DNA of 64,000 bases from Deltaproteobacteria bacterium (GCA_002731275.1 PCBK01000196.1:1-64000); one strand, 5' to 3'. Positions 55,658 to 63,867 are shown, counted from the stretch's first letter. Numbers and translations: made by a program. Notes: generated from the letters alone by a model not told the origin.

Positions 55658-58045
55658 CTATCGCAAAACGAGGGGTTGGTACAGCCAAAGAGTACGGATT
55701 TGTTGACGCAATCTTCGAAGAAGCTCAGGATCGAGTGCCTTGGCACCCTTCAACAATCCCATCGCTCGTTGGCTCTGTCTTGTCGGCAATAATTTCGGCA
55801 ATGACCAGGCTTTTCCGGTCAAGATCCGCGTCATCCCCATCGACTGATGCAGGATCGCAGTCGCCTCGCGGAGTGTCCCTTGTACACGAAGGTCCTGTTT
55901 TTGTAAAAGCATAAAATGACTCACATTGTACATCGCAATCCCCAACAAAAAGTGATGCTTTGGCAGCCGCTTTTTGAGAATAGAGAGCGAACGTGTCAGG
56001 CAACTCTCCGCCTTTTTCAACTGCTTAAGGTGAGTCCACACAAGCCCGACATTATGGAGCGCAAGCCCCGCCAAAAGGTGCGTCTTGTCTTTGGAGACCT
56101 TGAGCTGTTGGTAGACCGCCTGTTGCACACGAAGCGCGTCTTGATACATCCCCTTTTGGAAGGACACAAACGCCACGACATCGCGTCCTTGGGCGACCAG
56201 AGAATGCCTCGCTCCAAGCACTTGTGTCGCAGAGGACATCGCGTCTTTCGCGCCCTTTTCCGCATCTTTGTACTGTCGCCCCAACGCATCGATGTAGCTC
56301 GCGAGCAGCTTCGATGTGGAGAGCGCAAAGTGTTCTTTTCCAAAGATCTTTTGCTGCCTTGTCAGACTTCGCCGAATGTAACGATACGCTTGCCAACGAT
56401 TGCCCTCGTAGAGCGAGACCAAGGCGCGCAGATGAAGAGCTTTGGCGTACATCAAATGTGCCGGGCTGTCCTGCCTCATCGTCTTCACCGTGCGAAAATA
56501 CTCCTGAGAGAACAATTCAAAATGTCTCTTCACATCGATCAATTGCCCCCTCTGGAAGGCCCCCCACATCTTCACCTCATCCCCAAAGACAAGACGCTGC
56601 TTCTTTGGCTGCGTGTGAACACGTCTTGGGACAGCTCGGCGAATAACCGGGACATTTGGACGCACCTTGGCGGAGCGCCGTCTGGCAAGCCCACGCCGCT
56701 CGACACGATGCTCTGGAAGAAGACGGATGCGACGTTTACTCGGCAAACGCCGTGCGTGCTCTTCGGTGCGAGGTGACGGCCTCGTGGAAGCGCGTGTTTT
56801 GAGACGCTCAGGTCCCCTTTTTAGAGAGCTACGTTGTCCTATAAGTGGCCGATGTTTTGGTGGTGAACGAAGCCACTCCTTTTGCACACCATACCCGATC
56901 AGCCCACCAACGAGCAGAACAACTGCAGCGATCCACAACCAACGAACCGCAGGCGTTTGTGCTTGAGGATGTTGTGCTTCGGACAAAGCTGTGAGTAACG
57001 CGTCCATCGAAGGATAGCGGTCGAGTGGATGGGGGGAGAGACCACGTACAAGTACATCTCGTAATGCCGGTTTTATCGAAGAGTGTGTGGGTAATCGATG
57101 AGCTTGTATTTCCTGAAGTCGTTCATCAAGTGATGTACGCGAGAAAGGTGCTTGCTTGGTGAGAGCTTCCCACAACGCGACACAAAAAGAGAACTGGTCT
57201 GCACGTGCATCACTCACCTGACCGAGGATCTGTTCGGGTGCCATATAAGCAGGAGTCCCTAAACGAGCGCCTGTTTGGGTCTTATATGCGGGTCCGTCGA
57301 GTGATGGTGAGACTGTGTGAGAGTGCTGTTCTTGCTCGTACAAGACTCTGGAGAGACCAAAATCCGTCACTTCAGCCTGTTGGTGTGCGTTGATCAAGAT
57401 GTTATCGGGCTTGAGGTCTCTGTGAATCACGCCCTTTTCATGTGCGAAAGACAAGCCTCTCCCGACTTCGAGAAAGCGAGCGATGATCTCCTCTGTTGTG
57501 CGGGTATCTTCCTGGAGCCACTCTGAAAGTGTCTTGCCTTCGATAAACTCCATCGCGAGGAAGACTTGGCCTGCACACTCTCCAAGCTCGTACACTGTCA
57601 CGATATGTGGGTGGGAGAGTTTCGCCATGGCTTGGGCTTCTCGCTGAAGACGAGCTGTGTACAGCGCAACATCTCCCCCTTGTGGGCGTACAAGTTTGAG
57701 CGCGACATTCCGGTCGAGTTCGGGGTCGTGGGCGAGATAGACAACCCCCATCCCCCCCATCCCCAGCAACTCCTGTATTCGGTAGCGCCCAAATGTAAAG
57801 CCTGAGGGCAAGATCGGCGCGAGAAATGGAGCGGGCTCGTAGGCTTCGTGAGCATCAGATAAATCGCCGGAGAGGTCAGGTGTTTGCTCGATCCAAGAGT
57901 GCCGCACAAGGGACGCCATCAGGACTCTGCAATCATCGCAAAGATCGATGTGTTCTTCGATAGATTCGGCTTCTTCGGCTGAGTGATGTCCCTGCAAAAA
58001 CTGTAACAACTTGTTTTCGTCCGGACAGTCGAGGAGATCAGACAT
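55658..58045 (-). CDS. Ser/Thr protein kinase with zinc-finger N-terminus and TPR-like tail
   Basis: A 795-residue membrane kinase. The first 45 residues form a zf-HC2-like zinc finger (Cys7, His32, Cys36, Cys39), a module typical of anti-sigma factors. The kinase domain (about 85-350) has GMGGMGVV, Lys in VALKLV, HRDLKPDN and DFG, all intact. A membrane helix lies near 372-395, and an Arg/Pro-rich stretch leads to a periplasmic helical region (about 490-795) with TPR-like pairs. The ATG at 58045 has GAGGACTCT ahead. It is followed after 11 bases by the sigma factor gene, so kinase and sigma factor are co-transcribed. The zinc finger probably contacts the sigma factor. Confidence 0.92.
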   Translation of the reverse strand: MSDLLDCPDENKLLQFLQGHHSAEEAESIEEHIDLCDDCRVLMASLVRHSWIEQTPDLSGDLSDAHEAYEPAPFLAPILPSGFTFGRYRIQELLGMGGMGVVYLAHDPELDRNVALKLVRPQGGDVALYTARLQREAQAMAKLSHPHIVTVYELGECAGQVFLAMEFIEGKTLSEWLQEDTRTTEEIIARFLEVGRGLSFAHEKGVIHRDLKPDNILINAHQQAEVTDFGLSRVLYEQEQHSHTVSPSLDGPAYKTQTGARLGTPAYMAPEQILGQVSDARADQFSFCVALWEALTKQAPFSRTSLDERLQEIQAHRLPTHSSIKPALRDVLVRGLSPHPLDRYPSMDALLTALSEAQHPQAQTPAVRWLWIAAVVLLVGGLIGYGVQKEWLRSPPKHRPLIGQRSSLKRGPERLKTRASTRPSPRTEEHARRLPSKRRIRLLPEHRVERRGLARRRSAKVRPNVPVIRRAVPRRVHTQPKKQRLVFGDEVKMWGAFQRGQLIDVKRHFELFSQEYFRTVKTMRQDSPAHLMYAKALHLRALVSLYEGNRWQAYRYIRRSLTRQQKIFGKEHFALSTSKLLASYIDALGRQYKDAEKGAKDAMSSATQVLGARHSLVAQGRDVVAFVSFQKGMYQDALRVQQAVYQQLKVSKDKTHLLAGLALHNVGLVWTHLKQLKKAESCLTRSLSILKKRLPKHHFLLGIAMYNVSHFMLLQKQDLRVQGTLREATAILHQSMGMTRILTGKAWSLPKLLPTRQSQRAMGLLKGAKALDPELLRRLRQQIRTLWLYQPLVLR

Positions 58046-58416
58046 AGAGTCCTCACAAGAGAAAGTAACGGTTTTCTTGGGAGTATAGAGAAGGTGGCGT
58101 TGTCATGACAAGGGCGGATTGGAAAATGTGGATGGGTGTGCCTAAAAAAAGAACACCTCTGAAGCGCGTCTTCTTCAGAGGTGTCCGGACACAGGCAGGG
58201 GAGGGAGGACCCGTCACGCAGGGAGCGTGGTGACGAGTCACCTGTGTACATTGTGATGAACTCCGCTAGGAGGTCTGTTGTATCCTCATGTTTCCATAAG
58301 GATGAAGCATGGTTGATGCCAAGAGGCGACGCCTTCCTGACGTCAAGGATGTGGCTGAAGGAAGATAGCTGGAGGTATCAACTTCGGCCTCATGGGGTGC
58401 GACGTGTATTCACGTC
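58046..58416. other. Intergenic region with strong minus-strand terminator
   Basis: About 370 bp upstream of the kinase gene and downstream of the pilP-like gene. It contains the intrinsic terminator at 58143-58184 and the promoter region of the kinase/sigma operon. A further imperfect hairpin lies near 58215-58240. An 80-codon plus-strand frame is considered noise. Confidence 0.45.
58143..58184 (-). terminator. Intrinsic terminator of the pilP-like transcript
   Basis: On the minus strand, a perfect 12-bp stem (ACACCTCTGAAG/CTTCAGAGGTGT, loop of eight) is followed by TTCTTTTTTT. It ends minus-strand transcription coming from the pilP-like gene before the kinase/sigma operon. Confidence 0.85.
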
Positions 58417-59079
58417 TCAGTAGATCATTCTTGTATCTACTAGATTGGTCGAACGAATCTCGCCGTGTTGGTTGATATGCACTTTCTGTTTACCAATCAG
58501 GACGGTGCCATTTGCGAGCTGTCCTGCTTCTGTTTGTAGCGGCATAAAGATGTTTTCAAAGTGACGGCGAGCGTTTCGTCGGTATGTCATCTGGATCGTC
58601 AGCCCGTGTGGGTGAATTTTGCTGACGCGACCAGAGAGCTTGCCCATTGCGGTCCCAACTCGCACGACGTATCCGTGTCCGTTGGTGTCTTCGACAATGG
58701 CCATCGGGTTGGCGATGCTGGTCACAACAGCGACCAACTTTAGCTGCTCAAGCTCAAACGATTCGAGGCGACTTTTTGGTGCGTTGGCGGTCTTTGTGTG
58801 TGTCACTCGACACATCCCTTGCCGCTTTTTGCAAGTCTTCGTGGGCTTGACCCATCGATGGTATGGGTGTCGAAAAGGATCCCGTCCTTGTCGGTGATAG
58901 GCAAACTTGATGAGCGGTCGCTGCACACGAAACTCTTTCTTTGCATCATCACCAGACCATCTGATCTTGGGGGGCTGAAAATCCTTTGCGAACATAGGAT
59001 CCTCGGATTGACATCCAGCGCCCAAAAAGAGCACAGTCGCCAATCCCAGGCAGGTATTTTGAAAGGTCGTGCTTGTCAT
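58417..59079 (-). CDS. PilP-like lipoprotein
   Basis: A 220-residue lipoprotein. The ATG at 59079 has CAGGAG upstream and the signal sequence ends at lipobox GAGC. The core (about 100-160: FELEQLKLVAVVTSIANPMAIVED, then GYVVRVGTAMGK and GRVSKI) matches the PilP C-domain, which in type IV pili links the PilMNO inner-membrane platform to the PilQ secretin. The N-terminal RDPFR motif also fits. No other pilus gene is nearby, so it is an orphan copy or part of a dispersed system. It has its own terminator and an upstream operator array. Confidence 0.82.
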   Translation of the reverse strand: MTSTTFQNTCLGLATVLFLGAGCQSEDPMFAKDFQPPKIRWSGDDAKKEFRVQRPLIKFAYHRQGRDPFRHPYHRWVKPTKTCKKRQGMCRVTHTKTANAPKSRLESFELEQLKLVAVVTSIANPMAIVEDTNGHGYVVRVGTAMGKLSGRVSKIHPHGLTIQMTYRRNARRHFENIFMPLQTEAGQLANGTVLIGKQKVHINQHGEIRSTNLVDTRMIY

Positions 59080-59409
59080 ACCTGTTTGCTCCTGTTGCTT
59101 CGTTCCCCTAACTCACACATCCTGTGTGGCAGGGGTCTCCTTTGTCCCACCTGACGATTGTTGTCTTGTGGGTCTCTCGTGGGGTGTGCCTTCCCCTTGA
59201 GCAGAAACCATACCAGCTTCCCCCTCCCCTCTCTAATCATCTATTTTTCATCGCATTTTCTAAAAACACAGCGTGGAACAGGTATGACATTTCTTTCCGA
59301 TTGTTTGCGATCGTGAACAGGATTGTTTGCGATCGTGAACAATCATTCTCGATCGAGAACAGAGTGGGAGACGTGGTAGAAGATGCGGATGAGAGGGATA
59401 GACAGGTGT
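59080..59409. other. Upstream region of the pilP-like gene
   Basis: About 330 bp upstream of the pilP-like gene and downstream of the nucleotidase gene. It contains the triple CGATCG operator array (59302-59361). I see no clear core promoter. Confidence 0.45.
59302..59361. promoter_or_regulatory. Triple CGATCG-centred palindromic operator array
   Basis: Three 18-bp palindrome-like sites are centred on CGATCG at 59308-59313, 59330-59335 and 59350-59355. Sites 1 and 2 share 21 identical bases (TGTTTGCGATCGTGAACA core); site 3 is a more perfect palindrome with TTCTCGATCGAGAA. Centre spacings are 22 and 20 bases, about two helical turns, so bound dimers would line up on one face. The array lies about 220 bp upstream of the pilP-like start. 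Confidence 0.65.
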
Positions 59410-60873
59410 TCAGGAGTTCTCGTACAAGAAGAGCAGCGGATCGTGGGGGAGACTGCCGCGAGGCGAACGGAAGTACACAAATGGTGTGTAGTGGAGAAAA
59501 TTGGAGACACGAGACATATAGATGTCAGCGTAACGTTCGACTTGGATACTGAGGTGGCTCTTATCGTTGCCGGTCCGCATGAGGTAGCCCCAATGTGGAT
59601 TGAAACCTCGCCCATCACTGCTTGCGAGCGGCGCGATCTGGGCATCAAGCGCCAGGAGTTGTTCACGTAGCGCCTTGATCTTTTCATCGATCGCTTCGGG
59701 AGACTCTTCGCATTGGGGTCCATACCCCTCGCGCTTACGATGACTCGCAATACGCAGCGCGGAGAATTCGGCTTCGAGTTCTTCCTTTTGTTGCATCAGC
59801 TCAAAGACAGAACGTTGTTGGATGCACGTCCTATTGATCTCACACATCTCCTGTTCAAGTTCGCGGACGATGAGCGCCGTTCGCCACCGCAGCAAGCTCT
59901 TGGAGATATTGACATCTGCGAAGATGTGGTCCCCAACGTACAGGATCTCATCACCTGACATACCGAGATACTCTTCGATCGCGGAGGCGTTTCCACCTAC
60001 GTATATTTTGCTCTCATCGGAAGGTCCGAGACTACGCTGGAGATGACCTTGTTCGTTGAGCACCTCAAAAAAGGGTGAGCTTGTCGAGAAGAAGTCCGGC
60101 TTGCGGGCAGAGACGATGATCAAATCGAAGACATCCTGCCACTTCATTCCCTCGGGCAGATAGCGCTCAACAGCGTACTTCATCATGGGCTGTGTGTATT
60201 CCCACTCCGAGTTGGTGATCAGCATCAAGGTTTTGCCTGCGGCTTTTTGATCGAGCAAGGTCAACGCAAGCTCAGGATCGAGTTCGACAAAGCGCTCGGG
60301 ATGTGTGACGATCTCCCTCTTCAATTCGCCTTCGACGTGGGCGTGGTCAAGGGTCTCTCGGATGATATCAAAGAGGTCTTGATAGCCGATGCGTTCGGGA
60401 ATCTTTCCAGCATCGAGCAGCTCGATGAGTTGCATGTAGATGCAGGCTTCAGACAATGAGAAGAGTGTGTTCATAAAGTAGTAGCGAGGATCGCTCAGAT
60501 CGACGAGGATACGCGAATAGGTCTCACGCATCGCTTTGTATTCGAGGGGTTGGGTCCCGTGGTAAACGCGCTTGATGTAGCCAAAGCGGTTCGCCTTCAA
60601 CACGTTCCCAAGCTCTTTGTCGATGATGAGTCCTCGCGTCACAATGTCTTCGACAAACTCAAGGTCTTCGATGGGCCAACCTCTTTTGATCAGGCCTTGT
60701 TTGATGAATGAATAGGCTCTTCCTTCCCAGGCTTCGACATTATAATGGATGAGGGTGTAGTCCATGTCGTAGCCAATCGCTTTGATCGAGCGGAGATTCA
60801 GCGTGCGGTTGCAAAAGACACCGCGCTCAGCGGGGACAGATTTTGGAAGATGGAAAGGATTCGATCGTTGCAT
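59410..60873 (-). CDS. HAD-IG family 5'-nucleotidase
   Basis: A 487-residue member of the HAD superfamily IG 5'-nucleotidase group (cN-II-like), which dephosphorylates nucleoside monophosphates. Motif I is DMDYTLIHY near residue 36 with both Asp; motif II is the Thr/Ser in LITNSEW near 220; motif III is the Lys in ARKPDFF near 257; motif IV is YVGDHIFADV near 317. The ATG at 60873 has AAGGAG six bases upstream. It lies 31 bp downstream of the DCC-family selenoprotein gene and is probably co-transcribed with it. Confidence 0.92.
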   Translation of the reverse strand: MQRSNPFHLPKSVPAERGVFCNRTLNLRSIKAIGYDMDYTLIHYNVEAWEGRAYSFIKQGLIKRGWPIEDLEFVEDIVTRGLIIDKELGNVLKANRFGYIKRVYHGTQPLEYKAMRETYSRILVDLSDPRYYFMNTLFSLSEACIYMQLIELLDAGKIPERIGYQDLFDIIRETLDHAHVEGELKREIVTHPERFVELDPELALTLLDQKAAGKTLMLITNSEWEYTQPMMKYAVERYLPEGMKWQDVFDLIIVSARKPDFFSTSSPFFEVLNEQGHLQRSLGPSDESKIYVGGNASAIEEYLGMSGDEILYVGDHIFADVNISKSLLRWRTALIVRELEQEMCEINRTCIQQRSVFELMQQKEELEAEFSALRIASHRKREGYGPQCEESPEAIDEKIKALREQLLALDAQIAPLASSDGRGFNPHWGYLMRTGNDKSHLSIQVERYADIYMSRVSNFLHYTPFVYFRSPRGSLPHDPLLFLYENS

Positions 60874-60904
60874 GTTTCTCCTTCAAGCATGGAAAGAAAA
60901 CACC

Positions 60905-61333
60905 TCAATGCTTCATGGGCATGTCGCGTTTTGTGTCGAAACGGCGAAAGATGTATTTGTACAATTTTCCGCGATAGCGGGCAATCAACCAATACAATCC
61001 CTCAACCAACCATACAAATGGAATCCACCCCGCCACAACAGGCAAGATCGGCACACCAATTGTACGCAAAATATAGAGGAGCGCACGTCCTGCGCGAAGC
61101 TGCTTTCCATCCGGAAAGAGCACATGTACAGCGCGTTGACAAGCAGCTCTCAGCTCATCATCCATCGGAGGACTTGGGACCTCCTGGTATGGAATGTGTT
61201 CAAAGTGTCCTTTGTCGTGTCGACTGACCCAGTCGACTGAAAAACGTCAGAACTTTCATCCGCCGTCCCACACCAACCAGGGTTTCTCCCGATCGAAGTG
61301 GGCACCAGGCTCCTCTCGTTCATTGACAGCCAC
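60905..61333 (-). CDS. DCC-family thiol-disulfide oxidoreductase-like selenoprotein with UxxU site
   Basis: A 142-residue DCC (DUF393) protein if two in-frame TGA codons (61256-61258 and 61247-61249) are read as selenocysteine. The family has the N-terminal motif DxxCxxC; here the frame reads WDGG-U26-KF-U29, so both TGAs sit exactly on the two Cys positions. Downstream SVDWVSRHDKGHFEHIPYQ, ACQRAVHVLFPDG, LRAGRA and WLVEGLYWLIARYRG are all family-typical. The start is GTG 61333, with GGAGG five bases upstream. The ATG at 61165 gives only an 86-residue piece without the active site. A SECIS-like hairpin follows the TGAs. TGA is a normal stop elsewhere here (for example at 6228) and ends this gene too, so global recoding is excluded. 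A pseudogene is the main alternative. Confidence 0.88.
61219..61237 (-). promoter_or_regulatory. Candidate bacterial SECIS hairpin
   Basis: On the minus strand GTCGACTG-GGT-CAGTCGAC forms a perfect 8-bp stem with a GGU loop. The loop begins 17 nt after the second TGA and 26 nt after the first. Both distances lie in the roughly 16-37 nt window given for bacterial SECIS elements, and a G stands in the first two loop positions. The lower stem is imperfect. One element may serve both TGAs. Confidence 0.75.
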
Positions 61334-61401
61334 GACAGCCTCCAAGCCAGAACACTAAAAAGGGTATAGACGCACAACCTGCGCATACGCGCAATACATC
61401 G

Positions 61402-61429
61402 ATCATAGAGTCGCTTTTACAAAAGTCAA
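61402..61429 (-). promoter_or_regulatory. Sigma-70-type promoter of the DCC selenoprotein gene
   Basis: On the minus strand TTGACT (61429-61424) is followed after 16 bases by TATGAT (61407-61402). Both hexamers are near consensus. The expected transcription start is about 60 bases upstream of the GTG at 61333. This is the clearest promoter in the window. Confidence 0.75.
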
Positions 61430-61480
61430 TCCTTACGGAGAGTATGTTTCCCCCAAGACACGACACGACAAAAAAACAAA

Positions 61481-62386
61481 CTAGTGGTCCTCGACTTGGC
61501 CGAGTGCAGCAGGCGCTTGTGACCGACCAACCACACCAGCGAGGGCGAGGATCGTGAGCAGGTACGGCAACATATCGAGAAATTCAGAAGGAATGTGGAT
61601 CTGTGGCAACGATTGGACCTGAAAATTCAAGGCATATGCGAAACCAAACAACAGACAAGCGAACAACACAGGCCAGGGCTTCCAACCACCAAAAATCAAC
61701 GCCGCCAGCGCGATATAACCACGACCTGCGGTCATGTCTTTTGAAAAGTTACCAGCCTCATTCACCAGGATGGCGCCGGCAAAACCTGCGAGCAGACCGC
61801 TTAACAAGACCCCAATCGTCCGCATCTTCGAGACAGAGATACCGGCACTCGCGGCGGCTTGCGGATGTTCACCACAAGCCCGCAGACGCAAACCAAAAGG
61901 AGTACGGAACATTGCCCAAGAAGAAGCCACCAGGATCGCGATGGAGACGAGAAAAAAGGGCGAGATCTGGAAGGTACCGACAGAGAGCTTACCTGCCGTT
62001 TGCTTCAAAAGCCCTGACCCACCCTTTCCACCGAAGATAAGAAGGGACAAAAAGATCGTGCTCTGAGATGCCAGGATATTCAGCGCGACGCCAGAGATGA
62101 TCTGGTCTGCCTTCATACGAATACAGATCCATGCATGCAACCACGCGAGCAGCGCTCCAGCCAACCCCGCCCACAAAAATCCAACCCAAGGCACCCATCC
62201 GCCAGATTGGAAAAAATAACCCCACAACCCTGCCGCAAAGGCACCCGAGAGCATCATCCCTTCGAGGCCAATGTTGATGATCCCACTGCGTTCGGAGAAC
62301 ATACCACCCAAGGCAGCCAGCAACAGAGGAGCCGCCGCACCAAGCGCGACAACTGTTAATGTGACCAAAGAGAACCCTTCAAACAT
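61481..62386 (-). CDS. ABC transporter permease, YufQ/NupQ-like
   Basis: A 301-residue inner-membrane permease with eight to nine helices, of the BPD_transp_2 family. The N-terminal motif GGMFSERSGIINIGLEGMML is typical of the second permease of nucleoside or BMP-dependent ABC importers (YufQ/NupQ type). A cytoplasmic EAA-like loop with GLRLRACGEHPQAAASAGI is seen near 175-195. The ATG at 62386 has AGGAGA eight bases upstream and overlaps the end of the first permease gene by eight bases. A T7 run follows its stop codon. The ATPase and binding protein genes are not in this window. Confidence 0.88.
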   Translation of the reverse strand: MFEGFSLVTLTVVALGAAAPLLLAALGGMFSERSGIINIGLEGMMLSGAFAAGLWGYFFQSGGWVPWVGFLWAGLAGALLAWLHAWICIRMKADQIISGVALNILASQSTIFLSLLIFGGKGGSGLLKQTAGKLSVGTFQISPFFLVSIAILVASSWAMFRTPFGLRLRACGEHPQAAASAGISVSKMRTIGVLLSGLLAGFAGAILVNEAGNFSKDMTAGRGYIALAALIFGGWKPWPVLFACLLFGFAYALNFQVQSLPQIHIPSEFLDMLPYLLTILALAGVVGRSQAPAALGQVEDH

Positions 62387-63416
62387 GGCCAAATCTCCTC
62401 TCAGGGTCCAATAACCTCACAAATAACCGCGAAGACACCATCAAAATGATCAACGCTTCGAGGATCTGGATCAGCTCACGTGGAATCCCTAAACTCGTGT
62501 CCAACACACCTCCTCCAGTCTCAAGGATGCCAAATAAACAGGCCGAAAAAACAATCCCCACAGGATGGTTCCTCGCCAAGAGCGCCAACGCAATGCCCCA
62601 AAAGCCCCATCCCGGCGACAACCCCATCTCAAAGTGTGGATGTTGTGGTGAAATCACATGAAACCCACCAGCAAGACCAGCGATCGCACCTGACAACATA
62701 AACGTCCAGATCGTGATCTTGTGGGGATCAATCCCTGCGGTCTTCGCAGCATCAGGCTGAATGCCTGTCACTCTAATCTCAAACCCTATCCCTGTCCGGC
62801 GCAAGACATGCAAAAGCACAAAAGCCAGCACAATCCCCACGAGCAAACCAACATCCCACTGTAAACCAAAGATGTGAAGGCCACCCATTTGCGCATGATT
62901 CGAGACGTCTACGGTCCGCGGGACAGAGCGATTCACACGGATCGCAGGTTGACGCACAAGGAACGCACACAAAGAAAACATGATGTAGTTGAGCATGATG
63001 GTGTTGATGACTTCGTGTACACCAAATCTCACCTTCAAAAAGGCAGGTATCCATGCCCAAAGAGCCCCAGCTCCGACAGACACAAGTAAGACAATCCACG
63101 GCGCGAGGAATGGAATCTCCAACCAACGACCGAGCAACGCCCCAACCATCGCTCCTGCAAAGAGTTGCCCCTCCGCACCGATGTTAAACAAACCAGCCTG
63201 AAAGGCAATGGCGAGTGACAACCCACAAAGCAGGTACGGCGCTGTTGTCGCCAATGTCATATTGATCTGTTCAGCCGATCCTAACGCACCTTTCAGCAAC
63301 AATCCATACACAACAGCAGGTGACTCTCCCATATACAACAAGATCAAGCCACCCATCGTTAATGCCGAAAGAAACGCTAGCATCGCACAAAGGGACTCAA
63401 ACCACATGCGCTTCAT
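62379..63416 (-). CDS. ABC transporter permease, YufP/NupP-like
   Basis: A 345-residue inner-membrane permease, the first of the pair. Typical motifs are LAIAFQAGLFNIGAEGQLFAGA near 92-113, GVHEVINTIMLNYI near 150, and GFEIRVTGIQPDAAKTAGI near 220-240. The ATG at 63416 has TTGGAG 11 bases upstream; an ATG at 63407 is possible. Together with the next gene it forms the membrane pore of a nucleoside or related substrate importer. It is divergent from the ABM-domain gene across a 102-bp gap. Confidence 0.88.
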   Translation of the reverse strand: MKRMWFESLCAMLAFLSALTMGGLILLYMGESPAVVYGLLLKGALGSAEQINMTLATTAPYLLCGLSLAIAFQAGLFNIGAEGQLFAGAMVGALLGRWLEIPFLAPWIVLLVSVGAGALWAWIPAFLKVRFGVHEVINTIMLNYIMFSLCAFLVRQPAIRVNRSVPRTVDVSNHAQMGGLHIFGLQWDVGLLVGIVLAFVLLHVLRRTGIGFEIRVTGIQPDAAKTAGIDPHKITIWTFMLSGAIAGLAGGFHVISPQHPHFEMGLSPGWGFWGIALALLARNHPVGIVFSACLFGILETGGGVLDTSLGIPRELIQILEALIILMVSSRLFVRLLDPERRFGHV

Positions 63417-63518
63417 GCTGCTACACTCCAAAACAAAAAGAGCCCAAAAACGATTTCTTGACGATACACTGTAGCACAATTCATCCTCCTTATGAGGAAA
63501 CCAACAAAAGGAGTCCCT

Positions 63519-63809
63519 ATGAGCACAACTGTGATCATTCATATCTTCGCCAAAACCGGACAAAGAGACGCAGTCCTCGAACAACACCATCTGCTCATAC
63601 AGCGACACGGTGATGACCCCAAGCTACTTCGTATGGACTGCTATTTTCCAGAAGATGAACCCGAACAAATCGTAGAGATTGCAACGTGGGAGAGCAAAGA
63701 AGCGCACCAACAATGGCGGCAACGTGTCATCGACAGTGGTGACGCAGACGCCTACATCAGCCTCCTCGCCAAACCCAGCTCTCTGCTCTACCTATCACCC
63801 GCGAAGTGA
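63519..63809 (+). CDS. ABM-domain (antibiotic biosynthesis monooxygenase-like) protein
   Basis: A 96-residue single-domain protein with the dimeric alpha/beta barrel fold typical of ABM proteins: a first strand VIIHIFAKTGQRDAVLEQH, the CYFPEDEPEQIVEIATWESKEAHQQW core and a C-terminal helix. The ATG at 63519 has AAGGAG six bases upstream. Family members act as cofactor-free monooxygenases or quinone-handling enzymes, but many have no known activity. No partner is nearby. Confidence 0.82.
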   Translation: MSTTVIIHIFAKTGQRDAVLEQHHLLIQRHGDDPKLLRMDCYFPEDEPEQIVEIATWESKEAHQQWRQRVIDSGDADAYISLLAKPSSLLYLSPAK

Positions 63810-63867
63810 TCCAGTGGACCCAAATGCAACATACACAAACGATATGCACGATATATTCGGAAACTGA

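Noticed and set aside
58181-58423. Plus-strand 80-codon frame between terminator and pilP-like gene
   Set aside because: No ribosome site, no family signature, and it overlaps the terminator and the end of the pilP-like gene.
60905-61165. DCC gene taken as an 86-aa protein starting at ATG 61165
   Set aside because: It would lack the whole active-site motif, and family similarity continues upstream of the ATG without a break except for the two TGAs.
60905-61333. TGA reassigned as a sense codon throughout the genome
   Set aside because: Many clear genes here end in TGA, including the propeller lipoprotein gene at 6228 and the DCC gene itself, so the two in-frame TGAs need a local signal.
61150-61386. 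Minus-strand 78-codon open frame overlapping the selenoprotein start
   Set aside because: It is in another frame, shows no family similarity and lacks a suitable ribosome site. The TGA-containing frame carries the DCC homology.
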